Assembly (NCBI RefSeq): GCF_003601985.1
Contig: NZ_QZXA01000001.1
Location: 124,001-188,000 of the forward strand
Source: Mesorhizobium jarvisii
Lineage (GTDB): Bacteria > Pseudomonadota > Alphaproteobacteria > Rhizobiales > Rhizobiaceae
DNA length: 64,000 bases
Direction of reading: 5' to 3'
Below, piece by piece: positions 1-9,996 of the stretch. The notes below the pieces were generated by a model. That model ran no database searches. It was not told where the DNA came from and saw only the letters and a program-made list of their open reading frames with translations. Within the stretch, counting starts at the first letter, position 1. Each line of letters begins with the position of its first letter. The position numbers and the translations under genes were made by a program.

Positions 1-921
1 CTCTGCCAAGGCGACCAGGCAATCTCCGAGAACGGTGACGAGCCGGTTGCCGAGGGCAACCGCGGTGGCCGATGGAAGCGGCAAACCCGCGGCAGTTAAT
101 CCCATGATCAGAACGGCCTCGCGCACGCCAAGCCCTCCTGGCGCCCCCGGAACGACAAAACCAACGAGCCAAGCCGTGGCTCCTATGCCGATCAATTCAG
201 CAATATGGCCTCCATCGTTTATGGCCCTCACAAGCGCGACGATCAGAAACCCATTGCCCATGAAAAACAATGCATAGAGGAAAAAGGCCTCTGCAGATGT
301 AATGAGCGCCCTGCCTCCGATGTCCGCCATCCTGAAGCGGAACAAAAGTCCCATCCCAAACGCGATCGCCAAAAGACCGGCGGCGATCAATCCCACAGTC
401 AAAGTAGGGTGGCCGGGACCATACCGCGCATACGCAGCTTGGAAAATCGGCCACGCCAGCAACGCGCCCGACCCCCCGGCGGCGAGAACAATGACGGACA
501 GCTCCCCCATCTGGGCAACGGCAAGCGCCCTGTTCGAGGTCCCGGCACTGCGGGCAAGGGCGAAGCGACCAACCATATGCATCACATTGCTCGGCAGGTA
601 TTTGTAAATCTGCGTCCTTCCAAAAATGGCGAGCGCACGACCCAATCCAAGCGACGGTCCGTCGACGAGAACCAGGAACCGATACCAGGCGATGGCGACC
701 AGTTGCAGAATGACTGCATAAGCGACAGCGCACCCCAATATGGCGATCAAGAAGAGCGGGGAAACGAGCTGGCGCTGCACATCGCCGAAGGAACGATGGA
801 TCGCCAGCCCCACGAAGACGAGCGCCGCGAGACTGACGGTCACCGCTCCAAGGCGAACGAAAGACTTTAGCCTGAGCCTGCTGCTTTTGGGTGGCTGTGC
901 CGTCTGCGTTGGCTCAGTCAC
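1..921 (-). CDS. flippase-like integral membrane protein (UPF0104 / LPG-synthase TM family), 3' end outside window
   Basis: An open frame runs from a GTG at 921 to base 1 without a stop, so at least 307 codons are present and the C-terminus lies outside the window. The GTG overlaps the stop of the upstream methyltransferase gene by 8 bp, which suggests translational coupling. After a short polar N-terminus the protein is strongly hydrophobic with several membrane segments. It contains the segment KYLPSNVMHMVGRFALARS, which resembles the KYLPGN-x-x-H-x-x-GR signature of the UPF0104 family of lysylphosphatidylglycerol-synthase transmembrane domains. Family members flip or modify lipid-linked substrates. 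Next to a DPM1-like glycosyltransferase, a role in handling a lipid-linked glycan is likely, but the substrate is unknown. Confidence 0.75.
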   Translation of the reverse strand, partial: MTEPTQTAQPPKSSRLRLKSFVRLGAVTVSLAALVFVGLAIHRSFGDVQRQLVSPLFLIAILGCAVAYAVILQLVAIAWYRFLVLVDGPSLGLGRALAIFGRTQIYKYLPSNVMHMVGRFALARSAGTSNRALAVAQMGELSVIVLAAGGSGALLAWPIFQAAYARYGPGHPTLTVGLIAAGLLAIAFGMGLLFRFRMADIGGRALITSAEAFFLYALFFMGNGFLIVALVRAINDGGHIAELIGIGATAWLVGFVVPGAPGGLGVREAVLIMGLTAAGLPLPSATAVALGNRLVTVLGDCLVALAE

Positions 922-1537
922 AGCGGCAAAGGACCATGGTCCAGGGAAAAGGCTTGCTGACTTTCACGACTTTTAGCGTCTTGCTCAACAGATCGATGAA
1001 AGACGCGGATGACCAGTGATTGATATGCCCTGGCGTGTTGCCAAACTGGGTTACATATTTTCCCCTGGCGACATTCAGGACCCGCCAGATCGGCTCTCGC
1101 GGCACGCTGACAAGGAGATACGGCTTGCCAAGCGATTTCAGGACCGAGAGCGCTTGTTGCGTATTTGGAACATGCTCGAGAACCTCACAGCATATTACCA
1201 ACTCAGCGGAGTTCGCCTGCGGCGTCAGTTCGAAAAGCGAGCGCGTTTCAAACAACGGCGCTATCCCACGCTTGACGCATTGCTCATTGGCCTGCGAAAC
1301 ACTGACGCCTTCCAGATCGCTGCCGCGGACGTTCCACCCCCGATCATGAAGTCGAATGGACAAATTTCCTTCGCCACAGCCGACCTCGTAGGCATTGCGA
1401 ACGCCTGTCTCGGCCGTCAACGCATCGAAGCTACTTAAAAAGCCATCCATCAAATATCGCGCAACCGGATTCCGGGTGTTGTACTTATCATAGTAATTAC
1501 CTGGAACGTTATCGTAAGCGACCGGCGTATCATTCAT
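914..1537 (-). CDS. class I SAM-dependent methyltransferase
   Basis: A 207-residue protein with a Rossmann-type methyltransferase core. Motif I is EVGCGEGNLSIRL at about residues 51-63 and an acidic motif II (GSDLEGV) follows. A motif IV/post-IV region reads ELVICCEVLEHVPNTQQAL, typical of UbiE/Methyltransf_11-like small-molecule methyltransferases. It sits one base downstream of the glycosyltransferase gene and overlaps the flippase-like gene, so the three are probably one transcript. Methylation of a sugar or lipid-linked intermediate is a reasonable inference. The sequence does not identify the acceptor. Confidence 0.8.
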   Translation of the reverse strand: MNDTPVAYDNVPGNYYDKYNTRNPVARYLMDGFLSSFDALTAETGVRNAYEVGCGEGNLSIRLHDRGWNVRGSDLEGVSVSQANEQCVKRGIAPLFETRSLFELTPQANSAELVICCEVLEHVPNTQQALSVLKSLGKPYLLVSVPREPIWRVLNVARGKYVTQFGNTPGHINHWSSASFIDLLSKTLKVVKVSKPFPWTMVLCRCD

Positions 1538-1538
1538 C

Positions 1539-2594
1539 TTATATCGTTCCGCCTACACTTTCTTTCTTGATTTTTCTCTCCATCGCAAACGACCGGACCC
1601 TGGCCCTTGCACCATACTCTTGCTGCAATTGCCTGATCCTTATTTCTTCAAGCAATTGCCTGTTGACCGCGATGAGCTCGGAAATGATGCCGCTCATCGC
1701 AAGAATGCCGGCAATCGCGAGCAAGGCGCTGGACAGAACGAGTGACTGGATGTTGCCACTGCCTTCGCCCATCAAATAGTGGACAAGGAACCGAATAACC
1801 CCGATCACCCCCGGCGCGGCGACGATTGCCGCACATGTCGAGAAGAAGCGCAGCGGGCTATAGACGACAAAAATCCTCACGACCGTTATCAACGAGCGCC
1901 GCACATAGCTCGGTATGCTCTTGACCAGCCGCGAGGGTCGAAGATCGCCGTTGACGCGGATCGGCACCGAGGTGATCGGGATGTTCCTGCGCCCCGCCTG
2001 GATGATCGTTTCCAGCGTATAGGTATAGCGGTTGAAGACATTGAGCTGTATCGCCGCGTCGCGATGAATGGCCCGGAAACCGCTCGGGGCGTCAGGGACC
2101 GTCGTGCCACTGGCAAGCTTGACAACGAAGCTGCCAAGCTTCTGCAGAAATTTCTTGACCGGTGAAAAATGCTCTATCTCGCTGATCGGCCTTGCGCCGA
2201 TGACGATCTGAGCTTTTTTCTCCAGTATTGGCCGGACGAGATCGGGAATGCAGGAGGCATCGTACTGGTTGTCCGCATCGGTGTTGACGATGACGTCCGC
2301 GCCCAGTTTCAGCGCGGTTTCGATGCCGGTCATGAACGCTTTGGCAAGCCCCTGATTATGGGGCAGCGAGACCACGTGATCGACGCCGTTTTCCCGGGCG
2401 ACCTCGACCGTGCGGTCGGTGGAGCCATCATCGATTACGAGCCATTCCACCGTGCTGAAACCCGCGACCTGACGCGGCAGATCGGCCAGTGTGACGGCGA
2501 GCGTCCCCTCCTCATTCAAGCATGGGATTTGAATAATAAGCTTTGACAATCCACCCTCTTCTTTCCGCAAGGCTGATAGGCTGCCGTATTCCAT
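1539..2594 (-). CDS. family 2 glycosyltransferase, DPM1-like, with C-terminal membrane segments
   Basis: The N-terminal GT-A domain shows IQIPCLNEE, VIDDGSTDRT and a DxD-type metal site in NTDADNQYD, like dolichyl-phosphate mannose synthases and bactoprenol glucosyltransferases. After about residue 235 there are two hydrophobic segments and a basic, Gln/Arg-rich tail, arguing for membrane anchoring. The likely reaction is transfer of a hexose from a nucleotide sugar to a polyprenyl phosphate. The start is uncertain: the ATG at 2594 has AGG upstream, but a TTG at 2549 after a purine-rich stretch would give the family-typical N-terminus SKLIIQIP. It heads the three-gene run with the methyltransferase and the flippase-like gene. 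Confidence 0.85.
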   Translation of the reverse strand: MEYGSLSALRKEEGGLSKLIIQIPCLNEEGTLAVTLADLPRQVAGFSTVEWLVIDDGSTDRTVEVARENGVDHVVSLPHNQGLAKAFMTGIETALKLGADVIVNTDADNQYDASCIPDLVRPILEKKAQIVIGARPISEIEHFSPVKKFLQKLGSFVVKLASGTTVPDAPSGFRAIHRDAAIQLNVFNRYTYTLETIIQAGRRNIPITSVPIRVNGDLRPSRLVKSIPSYVRRSLITVVRIFVVYSPLRFFSTCAAIVAAPGVIGVIRFLVHYLMGEGSGNIQSLVLSSALLAIAGILAMSGIISELIAVNRQLLEEIRIRQLQQEYGARARVRSFAMERKIKKESVGGTI

Positions 2595-2850
2595 ATGGAC
2601 CTAAAGAACTTTGCTTCCGCGCGCTACCTGCTTTGGCAAAATATGCTGTTTTTGCGGCTGACAAAAACGGCGCGAGGAGCTCCGGGCGGCGCCGAGTTCA
2701 TGGCGTTCAGGCGAACTCGCTCAGGGAGCCATTATGCATTGGTCACGAGCCGGATGGCGGGGGCCGCCGACATTGACCGACATCTGTTCTGAGCTTGCCG
2801 GTATTGCCCTGCGCCGGTGGCCGGTTTTGCCTTGCGCGGGTTCGCGTCTC
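2595..2850. other. intergenic spacer inside the polysaccharide cluster
   Basis: 256 bases between rmlD and the glycosyltransferase gene, both on the minus strand. The part next to the glycosyltransferase (about 2595-2680) is relatively AT-rich and probably carries its promoter. I see no convincing -35/-10 pair, hairpin or conserved coding frame here, although several short open frames exist. Confidence 0.4.
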
Positions 2851-3729
2851 TCAGGGCAGGACCCGACGTACCACTGCTTCCGTCGAAAGCCGCCAGTCCG
2901 GCGCAGACCAGCCGAAGGCGGAGGCGAACTTCGCGCTCGAAAGCCGGGAATTGGCAGGGCGTCGCGCCTTGGTCGGGTAGTCCGTCGTCGTAATGTCGCG
3001 GACCCGCGCTGAAGGACCGCCAGACACGCGGCTCGTGTCGAGGATATGACGGGCAAAGCCGCTCCAGTTGGCCTCGCCGGTGCCGGCCAGGTGATAGATG
3101 CCGAACGCGGCGAAGTCCTTGTTGCTGTGCAGCGTGGCCGCGGCATGCAGGATCGCATCGGCGATATCCAGCGCTGAGGTGGGATTTCCCCATTGATCGG
3201 CCACCACTGAGATCTCGTCGCGGTCGGCCGCAAGCCGAAGCATGGTTTTGACGAAGTTCTTGCCGAACGGACTGTAGACCCAGGCGGTGCGCAGGATCAG
3301 GTTGCGCGGATTGGCGGCGGCCACCGCCTGTTCGCCGGCGAGCTTGGAAGCGCCGTATACGCTGGCTGGCGCGGTCGCATCGGTTTCGACATAGCTACCG
3401 GAAGCGCTGCCGTCGAAGACGTAGTCGGTCGAAAGGTGGATGACGGGAACGCCAAGCCGCGCCGCGGCTTGCGCCACCTTGCCGGCGCCGACGGCGTTCA
3501 CCCTGAATGCCAGATCGGGCTCATCCTCGGCCTGATCCACGGCCGTGTAGGCGGCAGCCGAGACGACGACGTCAGGCCTGGCCGCAGCAATGGCTTCGAT
3601 CACGGTGTCGGGGTTTGCCAGGTCGAGCTGCGGACGGCCAATGGCGATGACGTCTACACCGGCAAGCTGGCCGGCCTCCAGAAGGCTCGACACAACCTGG
3701 CCTTCGCGTCCGGTGACAACGAGCCTCAC
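2851..3729 (-). CDS. rmlD: dTDP-4-dehydrorhamnose reductase
   Basis: RmlD reduces dTDP-4-dehydro-L-rhamnose to dTDP-L-rhamnose with NAD(P)H, the last step of rhamnose donor synthesis in the cytoplasm. The frame extends upstream, but the start that fits the family is GTG at 3729, giving 292 residues that begin [15 protein letters not shown], the nucleotide-binding glycine loop of this short-chain reductase family. STDYVFDG and the YGASKLAGE (YxxxK) catalytic motif are present. The GTG overlaps the rmlB stop as GTGA, so it is co-translated with rmlB. It is the last gene of the rmlA-C-B-D run. Confidence 0.93.
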   Translation of the reverse strand: MRLVVTGREGQVVSSLLEAGQLAGVDVIAIGRPQLDLANPDTVIEAIAAARPDVVVSAAAYTAVDQAEDEPDLAFRVNAVGAGKVAQAAARLGVPVIHLSTDYVFDGSASGSYVETDATAPASVYGASKLAGEQAVAAANPRNLILRTAWVYSPFGKNFVKTMLRLAADRDEISVVADQWGNPTSALDIADAILHAAATLHSNKDFAAFGIYHLAGTGEANWSGFARHILDTSRVSGGPSARVRDITTTDYPTKARRPANSRLSSAKFASAFGWSAPDWRLSTEAVVRRVLP

Positions 3730-4796
3730 GCGGCCCCCTTGCGGGCTTCGCCCAGTCTTTCGCCGGCATAGTTCTGCTCGCGGATTGGCCCCCACCACCA
3801 TTTGTTGTCGAGGTACCAGTCCACGGTTCTGGCCAGGCCGCTGTCGAAATTCTCGTTGGGCACCCAGCCGAGGTCCCGGCTTATCTTCGATGCGTCGATG
3901 GCATAGCGGCGGTCATGGCCGGGGCGGTCGGTGACGAAGGAAATCAGGTCGCGGTAGCTCTTGCCGCCGGCCCGGGGACGCCTGCTGTCGAGCAGGTCGC
4001 AAATCGTCTCGACGACGCTGAGGTTTGTCCGCTCCGAATTGCCGCCGACATTGTAGCTCTCGCCCGGCGTGCCTTTGGTGGCGACCAGTTCCAGGGCTCG
4101 GGCGTGATCCTCGACGAACAGCCAGTCGCGCACATTGGCACCGGCGCCATAGACCGGCAGCGGCTTTTCGTCGAGCGCGTTGAGGATGACGAGCGGGATC
4201 AGTTTTTCGGGAAAATGATAGGGGCCGTAATTGTTCGAACAGTTGGAGAGCACGACCGGCAGGCCGTAGGTCTCGTGCCAGGCGCGGACCAGATGGTCCG
4301 AGGCCGCCTTCGAGGCCGAATAGGGCGAGGACGGCGCGTAAGGCGTCTCCTCGACGAACATGCCGCCATCGAAAGGCAGGTCGCCGAACACTTCATCGGT
4401 CGACACGTGATGGAAGCGGAAGCGGCCCTTCCTGTCGTCGGCAAGGCCGCGCCAGTATTCGAGCGCCGCATTGAGGATGCGGTAGGTGCCGACGATGTTG
4501 GTCTCGATGAAGGCGCCAGGCCCATCGATCGAGCGGTCGACATGGCTCTCGGCGGCAAGGTTCATGACGATGTCGATATCGTCACGGCGCATTATGTCGA
4601 GCACCGCTTTCTCGTCGCATATATCGACCTGGGCGAAGCGATAATTGTGCGCGTTCTCGATTTGCCGCAGCGAGGCCAGGTTGCCGGCATAGGTGAGCTT
4701 GTCGAGATTGGTCACCCTATAGGCCGGATTGGCGCACAGATGCCGACACACCGCCGAACCGATGAAGCCAGCCCCGCCTGTCACCAGAAAATTCAT
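3726..4796 (-). CDS. rmlB: dTDP-glucose 4,6-dehydratase
   Basis: RmlB converts dTDP-glucose to dTDP-4-keto-6-deoxyglucose using bound NAD. With the ATG at 4796 the protein has 356 residues, the usual length, and begins [16 protein letters not shown] with the GxxGxxG dinucleotide motif. [11 protein letters not shown] and the catalytic [12 protein letters not shown] (YxxxK) follow, then the substrate-side motif [15 protein letters not shown]. The frame can be extended upstream to 4922, but that stretch overlaps rmlC and lacks family similarity. It sits 19 bp after rmlC and overlaps rmlD by 4 bp. Confidence 0.95.
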   Translation of the reverse strand: MNFLVTGGAGFIGSAVCRHLCANPAYRVTNLDKLTYAGNLASLRQIENAHNYRFAQVDICDEKAVLDIMRRDDIDIVMNLAAESHVDRSIDGPGAFIETNIVGTYRILNAALEYWRGLADDRKGRFRFHHVSTDEVFGDLPFDGGMFVEETPYAPSSPYSASKAASDHLVRAWHETYGLPVVLSNCSNNYGPYHFPEKLIPLVILNALDEKPLPVYGAGANVRDWLFVEDHARALELVATKGTPGESYNVGGNSERTNLSVVETICDLLDSRRPRAGGKSYRDLISFVTDRPGHDRRYAIDASKISRDLGWVPNENFDSGLARTVDWYLDNKWWWGPIREQNYAGERLGEARKGAA

Positions 4797-4815
4797 GCCG
4801 CTATCCTCATGCCCA

Positions 4816-5367
4816 TCAGGCAAACACTTCGGCCTCGGCGAGCACCGGCGCCTTGAGGTCCTTGTCCGAAAGCTGGAATCCGCCAGCCACTGAAGGCCAT
4901 TCGATGCCGATGATGGGATCATCGAAGCGAACAGACCGATCGTGCTCGGGCGAATAGGTGTCGGTAACCTTATAGAGAACCTCGGTGTCGGGCACGAGCG
5001 TCACAAAGCCATGCGCGAAACCCTTCGGCACCAGAATCTGATTGCCCTTTTCGGCCGAAATCTCGCAGGCGACCCACTTCCCAAAGGTTTTCGAACCACG
5101 GCGGATATCGACTGCGACGTCGAGGATACTGCCGCGAATGACGCGCAGCAGCTTGTCCTGGGCCCGCGGCTCGAGCTGGTAGTGAAGCCCTCGCAAGACG
5201 CCTGCCGTAGCGGAATAGGAGTGGTTGTCCTGGACGAAAACCAAGTCGATGCCCGCCTGCGAAAACCGCTCGGCATTGTAGGTTTCCATGAAGAAGCCGC
5301 GTGCATCGCCATGTCGCTTGGGAACGATTTCCAGCACGCCATCGATGCCGAGGGACCTGATCTCCAA
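4816..5367 (-). CDS. rmlC: dTDP-4-dehydrorhamnose 3,5-epimerase
   Basis: RmlC epimerises dTDP-4-keto-6-deoxyglucose at C3 and C5. The 183-residue protein is the normal length and has the cupin-fold family signatures: [13 protein letters not shown] near residue 18, [19 protein letters not shown] with the catalytic His, and [12 protein letters not shown]. It starts 3 bp downstream of rmlA on the same strand, so the two are almost certainly co-transcribed. No anomalies are visible. Confidence 0.95.
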   Translation of the reverse strand: MEIRSLGIDGVLEIVPKRHGDARGFFMETYNAERFSQAGIDLVFVQDNHSYSATAGVLRGLHYQLEPRAQDKLLRVIRGSILDVAVDIRRGSKTFGKWVACEISAEKGNQILVPKGFAHGFVTLVPDTEVLYKVTDTYSPEHDRSVRFDDPIIGIEWPSVAGGFQLSDKDLKAPVLAEAEVFA

Positions 5368-5370
5368 AGC

Positions 5371-6252
5371 TTAGCCCTCCAACAGATCGGCGACGCGCCG
5401 CCGCAGATAGGCGGCATATTCATTTTTGCCCAACCGAGTTGCGCGTTGCAGCACTTGCTCTGCCGTCAACCAGCCCTGCTCGAAGGCGATCTCCTCAGGG
5501 CAAGCAACCTTGATGCCCTGCCGATGTTCGATCGTGCGCACGAAAGAAGAGGCTTCGTGCAAACTGTCGTGCGTGCCGGTGTCGAGCCAGGCATAGCCAC
5601 GTCCCAAACGGTGCACGTGCAGCTTGCCGCGCTCGAGATAGACATTGTTGACAGCCGTGATCTCGAGCTCGCCTCGCGCCGAGGGGCGGATCGTCGGGGC
5701 GATGTCGACCACGTCATTGTCGTAGAAATAGAGACCGGTGACTGCCCAGTTCGACTTCGGCTTCTGCGGCTTTTCCTCAATCGTCAGCGCGGTTCCGGTT
5801 GCCCTGTCGAAGGACACAACACCATAGCGCTCGGGATCCTCGACATGGTAGGCGAACACCGAAGCACCCGCTTCGCGCGCAGCGGCGGCGCGGCAAAGCT
5901 GCGACAGGCCGTCACCGAAATATATGTTGTCGCCAAGAATCATCGAGACACTGTCTTTGCCGATGAAATCACGGCCGATAATGAAAGCTTCCGCAAGACC
6001 ATTGGGCTGCGGCTGCTCGGCGTAGGAGAACGCCAGCCCGAACTCCGATCCGTCGCCGAGTAAATCACGAAAAGCCGGCAGATCACGCGGCGTCGAAACA
6101 ATCAGAATCTCACGGATTCCCGCGAGCATCAGTACGCTCAGCGGATAATAAATCATCGGCTTGTCGTATATCGGAAGGATTTGCTTAGAGACTGCTAATG
6201 TCAGTGGATAAAGACGCGTTCCACTGCCTCCAGCAAGGATAATTCCTTTCAA
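5371..6252 (-). CDS. rmlA: glucose-1-phosphate thymidylyltransferase
   Basis: RmlA joins dTTP and glucose-1-phosphate to give dTDP-glucose, the first committed step to dTDP-rhamnose. The 293-residue protein opens with [18 protein letters not shown], the nucleotidyltransferase GxGxR(L)xPLT loop, and continues with [23 protein letters not shown] and [13 protein letters not shown], all typical of the short RmlA/RfbA class. It is the first gene of the rml run; about 130 bp without a gene separate it from the epimerase gene upstream, where its promoter probably lies. Confidence 0.95.
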   Translation of the reverse strand: MKGIILAGGSGTRLYPLTLAVSKQILPIYDKPMIYYPLSVLMLAGIREILIVSTPRDLPAFRDLLGDGSEFGLAFSYAEQPQPNGLAEAFIIGRDFIGKDSVSMILGDNIYFGDGLSQLCRAAAAREAGASVFAYHVEDPERYGVVSFDRATGTALTIEEKPQKPKSNWAVTGLYFYDNDVVDIAPTIRPSARGELEITAVNNVYLERGKLHVHRLGRGYAWLDTGTHDSLHEASSFVRTIEHRQGIKVACPEEIAFEQGWLTAEQVLQRATRLGKNEYAAYLRRRVADLLEG

Positions 6253-6384
6253 GAAGCTCTCCTTGACATGCTGAGCCCCCCGGCCCTGATCGACCGTGCT
6301 TAGGTTTCATTCAATGGCTTGTCAATGCGGCACCCGGCACAGGAGAGGTCTGTTTCGCACGCCAGGACATGACCTCCGCCACCC

Positions 6385-7404
6385 CTACCCAAAATACGCC
6401 TGGTACCACTCGACGAACCGCCCTACCCCGTCTGCCACGGACGTGCCGGGGCGGTAGCCAACAGCCTCCTGCAGCGCGGAAGTGTCGGCGAATGTGTCCG
6501 GCACGTCGCCGGCCTGCAGCGGCAAGAGTTCTATGACGGCCTTGCGGCCAAGCGCGCTTTCCAACGCCTCGACATAGGCGGTCAGCCTCACCGGATTGTT
6601 GTTGCCGATGTTGAAGATGCGCCAGGGCGCGCTGCTCGTTGCCGGATCCGGATGACCGGAATCCCAGGCGGGATTGCCGGCTGCAGGGCTGTCGCTGGTC
6701 CGGATCACACCTTCGGCGATGTCGTCGATATAGGTGAAATCGCGCGTGTGGTTGCCATTGTTGAACAGCTTGATCGGCTCGCCGGCCAGAATGCTCCTGG
6801 TGAACAGGAACAGCGCCATGTCGGGGCGCCCCCAGGGGCCATACACGGTGAAGAACCGCAGCCCGGTCGTCGGCAGCCCGAACAGATGGCTGTAGCTGTG
6901 CGCCATCAGCTCGTTGGCGCGCTTGGTCGCGGCGTAGAACTGCAGCGGATGATCGGCCGGGCGGTGCTCGGAAAACGGCATGTCGGTGTTGGCGCCGTAA
7001 ACGCTCGAGGTGCTGGCATAGGTCAGGTGCGCTATGCCGGCATTGCGGCAGGCCTCCAGCATGTTGGTGAAAGCGACGATGTTGCTTTCGACATAGGCGC
7101 GCGGGTTTTCCAGGCTGTAGCGCACCCCTGCCTGGGCGGCGAGATGGATCACCCGATCAAAGCCGTGAGCGGCAAAGCAGCCGTCCACGATTTCGCTGTT
7201 TGCAAGATTGCCGTGGATGAAATGATAGCCGGCATTGGTGCGTTGGCTGGCTTCGGCCAGCAGCCGCAGCCGCGCCTGCTTGATCCGCGTGTCATAGTAG
7301 TCGTTGACGCTGTCGATGCCGACAACCTCGTCGCCACGCTCCAGAAGCCGCCTGGCGACATGATAGCCTATGAAGCCGGCGGCGCCGGTGACCAGAACCT
7401 TCAT
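6385..7404 (-). CDS. NAD-dependent epimerase, UDP-glucuronate 4-epimerase type (LspL-like)
   Basis: A 339-residue short-chain dehydrogenase/epimerase. It begins [19 protein letters not shown] with the GxxGxxG NAD motif and has [12 protein letters not shown] followed by [15 protein letters not shown] with the catalytic Tyr and Lys. The [14 protein letters not shown] segment and the [18 protein letters not shown] motif match UDP-glucuronate 4-epimerases such as rhizobial LspL, which supply UDP-galacturonate for LPS core and capsule. Substrate assignment is by family resemblance only. It lies upstream of rmlA on the same strand in a polysaccharide neighbourhood. Confidence 0.87.
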   Translation of the reverse strand: MKVLVTGAAGFIGYHVARRLLERGDEVVGIDSVNDYYDTRIKQARLRLLAEASQRTNAGYHFIHGNLANSEIVDGCFAAHGFDRVIHLAAQAGVRYSLENPRAYVESNIVAFTNMLEACRNAGIAHLTYASTSSVYGANTDMPFSEHRPADHPLQFYAATKRANELMAHSYSHLFGLPTTGLRFFTVYGPWGRPDMALFLFTRSILAGEPIKLFNNGNHTRDFTYIDDIAEGVIRTSDSPAAGNPAWDSGHPDPATSSAPWRIFNIGNNNPVRLTAYVEALESALGRKAVIELLPLQAGDVPDTFADTSALQEAVGYRPGTSVADGVGRFVEWYQAYFG

Positions 7405-7468
7405 CGGAAGCGCCCATCCTCGGGAATGGATCCCTGACGTCTATGGCACGCCAATCTTCCTACAGACC

Positions 7469-8059
7469 TCAGGAGCGTTTCAGCAGCGACCAGACGGCCG
7501 GCACAAGGCTTGCCGCCAGCGCAACCTTGATGAGGTCGCCGACGATGAACGGCACGACGCCGAACTGCCAGGACTTTTCCGGGCCGATCAGCAACGCCAG
7601 CCAGGCAAAGCCCATCGCCATCATCACCACTTCGGCAACCAGCATAGCGTTGAAAAGCTTGATCGGGTGGCGATCCCAGCCGCGATCCGCGGCCCAGCCG
7701 ACAATCGCCGCCATGACGACAAAGCCCGCGAGATAGCCACCCGTCGGGCCGACCATGTAGGCAAGGCCAATGCCCTTCTCAGGCGTGCCCTGGAAGACCG
7801 GGAAGCCCATGGCGCCTTCCGCCATGTAGAGCAGCAGCGTGGCGACGCCGAGGCGAAGGCCGAAGGCGGCGGCGATCAGCAAGACGGCGAGCGTCTGCAT
7901 CGAGATGTCGACGGGCCCCAGCACAACCTTGGTCTTGGCCGACAGGGTCAGCAGCAGCGTTCCGGCAATCGCCAGGAAAAGCTGTGTTGCCAGTCGCGCC
8001 GCGCCTTCCTGCGGCAAAGCCAGAGAAACAAGCGGGCGCATCGTCGTTGCAGTTGCCAT
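7469..8059 (-). CDS. bioY: biotin transporter substrate-binding component BioY
   Basis: A hydrophobic protein of about 196 residues with six predicted membrane segments. It has the BioY-family features of a VDISMQTLAVLL segment, an alanine/glycine-rich core and the GPTGGYLAGFVVMA motif. BioY is the substrate-specific S component of an energy-coupling-factor biotin importer. The ATG at 8059 is preferred because GGGGAA lies just upstream; an ATG at 8071 is in the same frame. No bioM or bioN (ATPase and T component) is present in the window, so BioY either acts alone or pairs with subunits encoded elsewhere. Confidence 0.88.
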   Translation of the reverse strand: MATATTMRPLVSLALPQEGAARLATQLFLAIAGTLLLTLSAKTKVVLGPVDISMQTLAVLLIAAAFGLRLGVATLLLYMAEGAMGFPVFQGTPEKGIGLAYMVGPTGGYLAGFVVMAAIVGWAADRGWDRHPIKLFNAMLVAEVVMMAMGFAWLALLIGPEKSWQFGVVPFIVGDLIKVALAASLVPAVWSLLKRS

Positions 8060-8172
8060 GGTCTTCCCCATTCGGTCTAGCGCGATCCTATAATCGCGGT
8101 CCTGCGTTTTCCTATATTGGCTTGCGTGCTATGCGGCAATCGGTTTTGCCGTTCCGGGAACAATGTGCCGAC

Positions 8173-9081
8173 ATGGCTCTCAAATTCGATACCAGCTTCG
8201 ATCCGCACTACGGCCAGGGTGTGAACGTCGGCCCGGACGTGCAGCGCGTCACGGTCCGGAACCCCAGCCCCTTCACCTTTCATGGCACCAACAGCTATGT
8301 CATCGGGCGCGACACGCTGGCGGTCATCGATCCCGGGCCGGATGACGAGGCGCATCTTCAGACCTTGCTCGGTGTGATCGCCGGCAGGCCGGTCAGCCAT
8401 ATCTTCGTCAGCCACACGCATCGCGACCATTCCCCGCTGGCGGCCCGGCTGAAGGAGCGCACCGGTGCTTTGGTGATGGCGGAAGGGCCGCACCGGCCGG
8501 CGAGGCCACTGCATATCGGCGAGACCAATGCGCTCGACGCCAGCGCCGACACCGCTTTCATTCCCGACATCGCACTCCCGGACGGCGCGTTGGTCGCCGG
8601 CGACGGCTGGGCGATCCGTACGGTTCTGACCCCCGGCCACACCGCCAATCACGCGGTGTTCGCGCTGGAAGAAACCGGCATCCTGTTTTCGGCCGATCAT
8701 GTCATGGCGTGGGCGACATCGATTGTCGCGCCGCCGGACGGGGCCATGGCCGATTACATGGCGTCGCTGGACCGCATGATCGAGCGCGACGACCGCCTGC
8801 TGCTGCCTGGGCACGGCGGGCCGGTGACGAAGCCGCGCGCTTTCATGCGGGGACTGAAGACCCATCGCAAGATGCGCGAGCGGGCCATATTGGAGCGGGT
8901 CAGAGCCGGCGACCGGACGATTCCCGACATGGTGAAGGCGATCTATCGCGACACCGATCCCCGGCTGCATGGTGCCGCCGGACTGTCGGTACTTGCCCAT
9001 CTCGAGGACCTGGTGGCGCGCGGGATGGTATCGACAGACGCCGCCCCCGCTATCGACGGCATTTTCATCCCAACCCGATAG
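8173..9081 (+). CDS. metallo-beta-lactamase-fold hydrolase (LACTB2-like)
   Basis: A 302-residue protein starting at the ATG at 8173. It contains the metal-binding motif HTHRDHSPLAARL (HxHxDH), further histidines in LTPGHTANH and FSADHVMAW, and a C-terminal winged-helix-like region of the kind seen in LACTB2 or glyoxalase-II relatives. Such enzymes hydrolyse thioesters, phosphodiesters or RNA, and this sequence does not distinguish among them. The frame extends upstream to 7984, but that part overlaps bioY on the other strand. It stands alone on the plus strand between two minus-strand genes. Confidence 0.83.
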   Translation: MALKFDTSFDPHYGQGVNVGPDVQRVTVRNPSPFTFHGTNSYVIGRDTLAVIDPGPDDEAHLQTLLGVIAGRPVSHIFVSHTHRDHSPLAARLKERTGALVMAEGPHRPARPLHIGETNALDASADTAFIPDIALPDGALVAGDGWAIRTVLTPGHTANHAVFALEETGILFSADHVMAWATSIVAPPDGAMADYMASLDRMIERDDRLLLPGHGGPVTKPRAFMRGLKTHRKMRERAILERVRAGDRTIPDMVKAIYRDTDPRLHGAAGLSVLAHLEDLVARGMVSTDAAPAIDGIFIPTR

Positions 9082-9130
9082 GGCCTGCCCCCGGGGGGCT
9101 CCCGAAGGCGCTGGATCCGTGGGAAAATGC

Positions 9131-9916
9131 CTATTCGGCCGGAGCCGCTCCGACCTGGCCGGCGACTTCCTGATCCAGTTCCGCCAGGAAATCGGTGATG
9201 CGCGCGGCATTGTCACCAAGGTCGTAGCGGCCGTAACGCGAGGCCGACCGCATGTCGACGATCACGCTATCGCCATCGTCCGTCACGCGGATCGCCACAT
9301 CGGCCGGAAGGCCGAGCACGAAACCCTTGGCGACAGCGGTGATGGTCACGTCGCTTTGCCCGGCAAGGTCGGGATAGGGTTCGGAAAGATCCCAGCTGCG
9401 CCGGTCGAGCACGGTTTCGACGGCATTGACGATGGTCTCGAATGGCAGGTCGTAGCTGCGCGCGGTGACCAATGGATAGCTGTCGGCCTGCAGCCTCTGT
9501 TCGCCCGGCGTCGATGGGGACAGCACATTCATGTCCTTTGTCCGCTCGCTGACGTCGAGCGCGGGCGGCTCATCGAAATCGGTCGAAATGTCCCTGAGCG
9601 GCGGATAGATCGTCGCCCAGTAGGCGGCAACGCCATAGGGGACCAGCACCAGCAGTGCCAGCAAGGCGCCGACGGTCAGGTCGCGGCCGCCGCGATCGCC
9701 GAATTTCCATAGTCTCGAAAAGGCAAAGGCGGCGAACAGCAGCGCCAGCGCCGCGAGCAGCGCGACGATGCCGAGCACCCACAGGAACACCGGCGTCTCG
9801 ACGAGATCGAAGCGGTGGCCGGCGAAGTCGGTCAGCAAAAGCACCGCTGAAAACGCGGCCGTGCGCCGCGACCAGCCGGCAGCCTTCGACGTTCGCCGTT
9901 CGGGAATGCTAACCAT
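9131..9916 (-). CDS. DUF1499 membrane protein
   Basis: A 261-residue protein. The first 110 residues contain three hydrophobic segments (around residues 18-32, 42-70 and 82-102). A soluble C-terminal domain follows, with YDLPFETIVNAVETVLDRRSWDL and an acidic DDGDSVIVDMRSASRYGRYDLGDNAARI segment (here split for length), characteristic of DUF1499. The function of DUF1499 is not established. It begins about 80 bp after the acyl-CoA synthetase gene on the same strand, so they may be co-transcribed. Confidence 0.75.
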   Translation of the reverse strand: MVSIPERRTSKAAGWSRRTAAFSAVLLLTDFAGHRFDLVETPVFLWVLGIVALLAALALLFAAFAFSRLWKFGDRGGRDLTVGALLALLVLVPYGVAAYWATIYPPLRDISTDFDEPPALDVSERTKDMNVLSPSTPGEQRLQADSYPLVTARSYDLPFETIVNAVETVLDRRSWDLSEPYPDLAGQSDVTITAVAKGFVLGLPADVAIRVTDDGDSVIVDMRSASRYGRYDLGDNAARITDFLAELDQEVAGQVGAAPAE

Positions 9917-9996
9917 GGTTCTCTGCGTTGCCCCAACCCGGACGGAGGTTTAGTGCCTTTTCGCGGCGGCTTGAAGCCGAAACACGCAACATCCCC

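Noticed and set aside
2721..3233. Additional minus-strand frames overlapping rmlD's 3' end
   Set aside because: They lie in other frames of rmlD and its 3' flank and show biased Arg/Pro composition without family similarity.
9085..9100. Short GC palindrome between two convergent genes
   Set aside because: The stem is only a few bases of G/C with no loop or U run, so no terminator was called.
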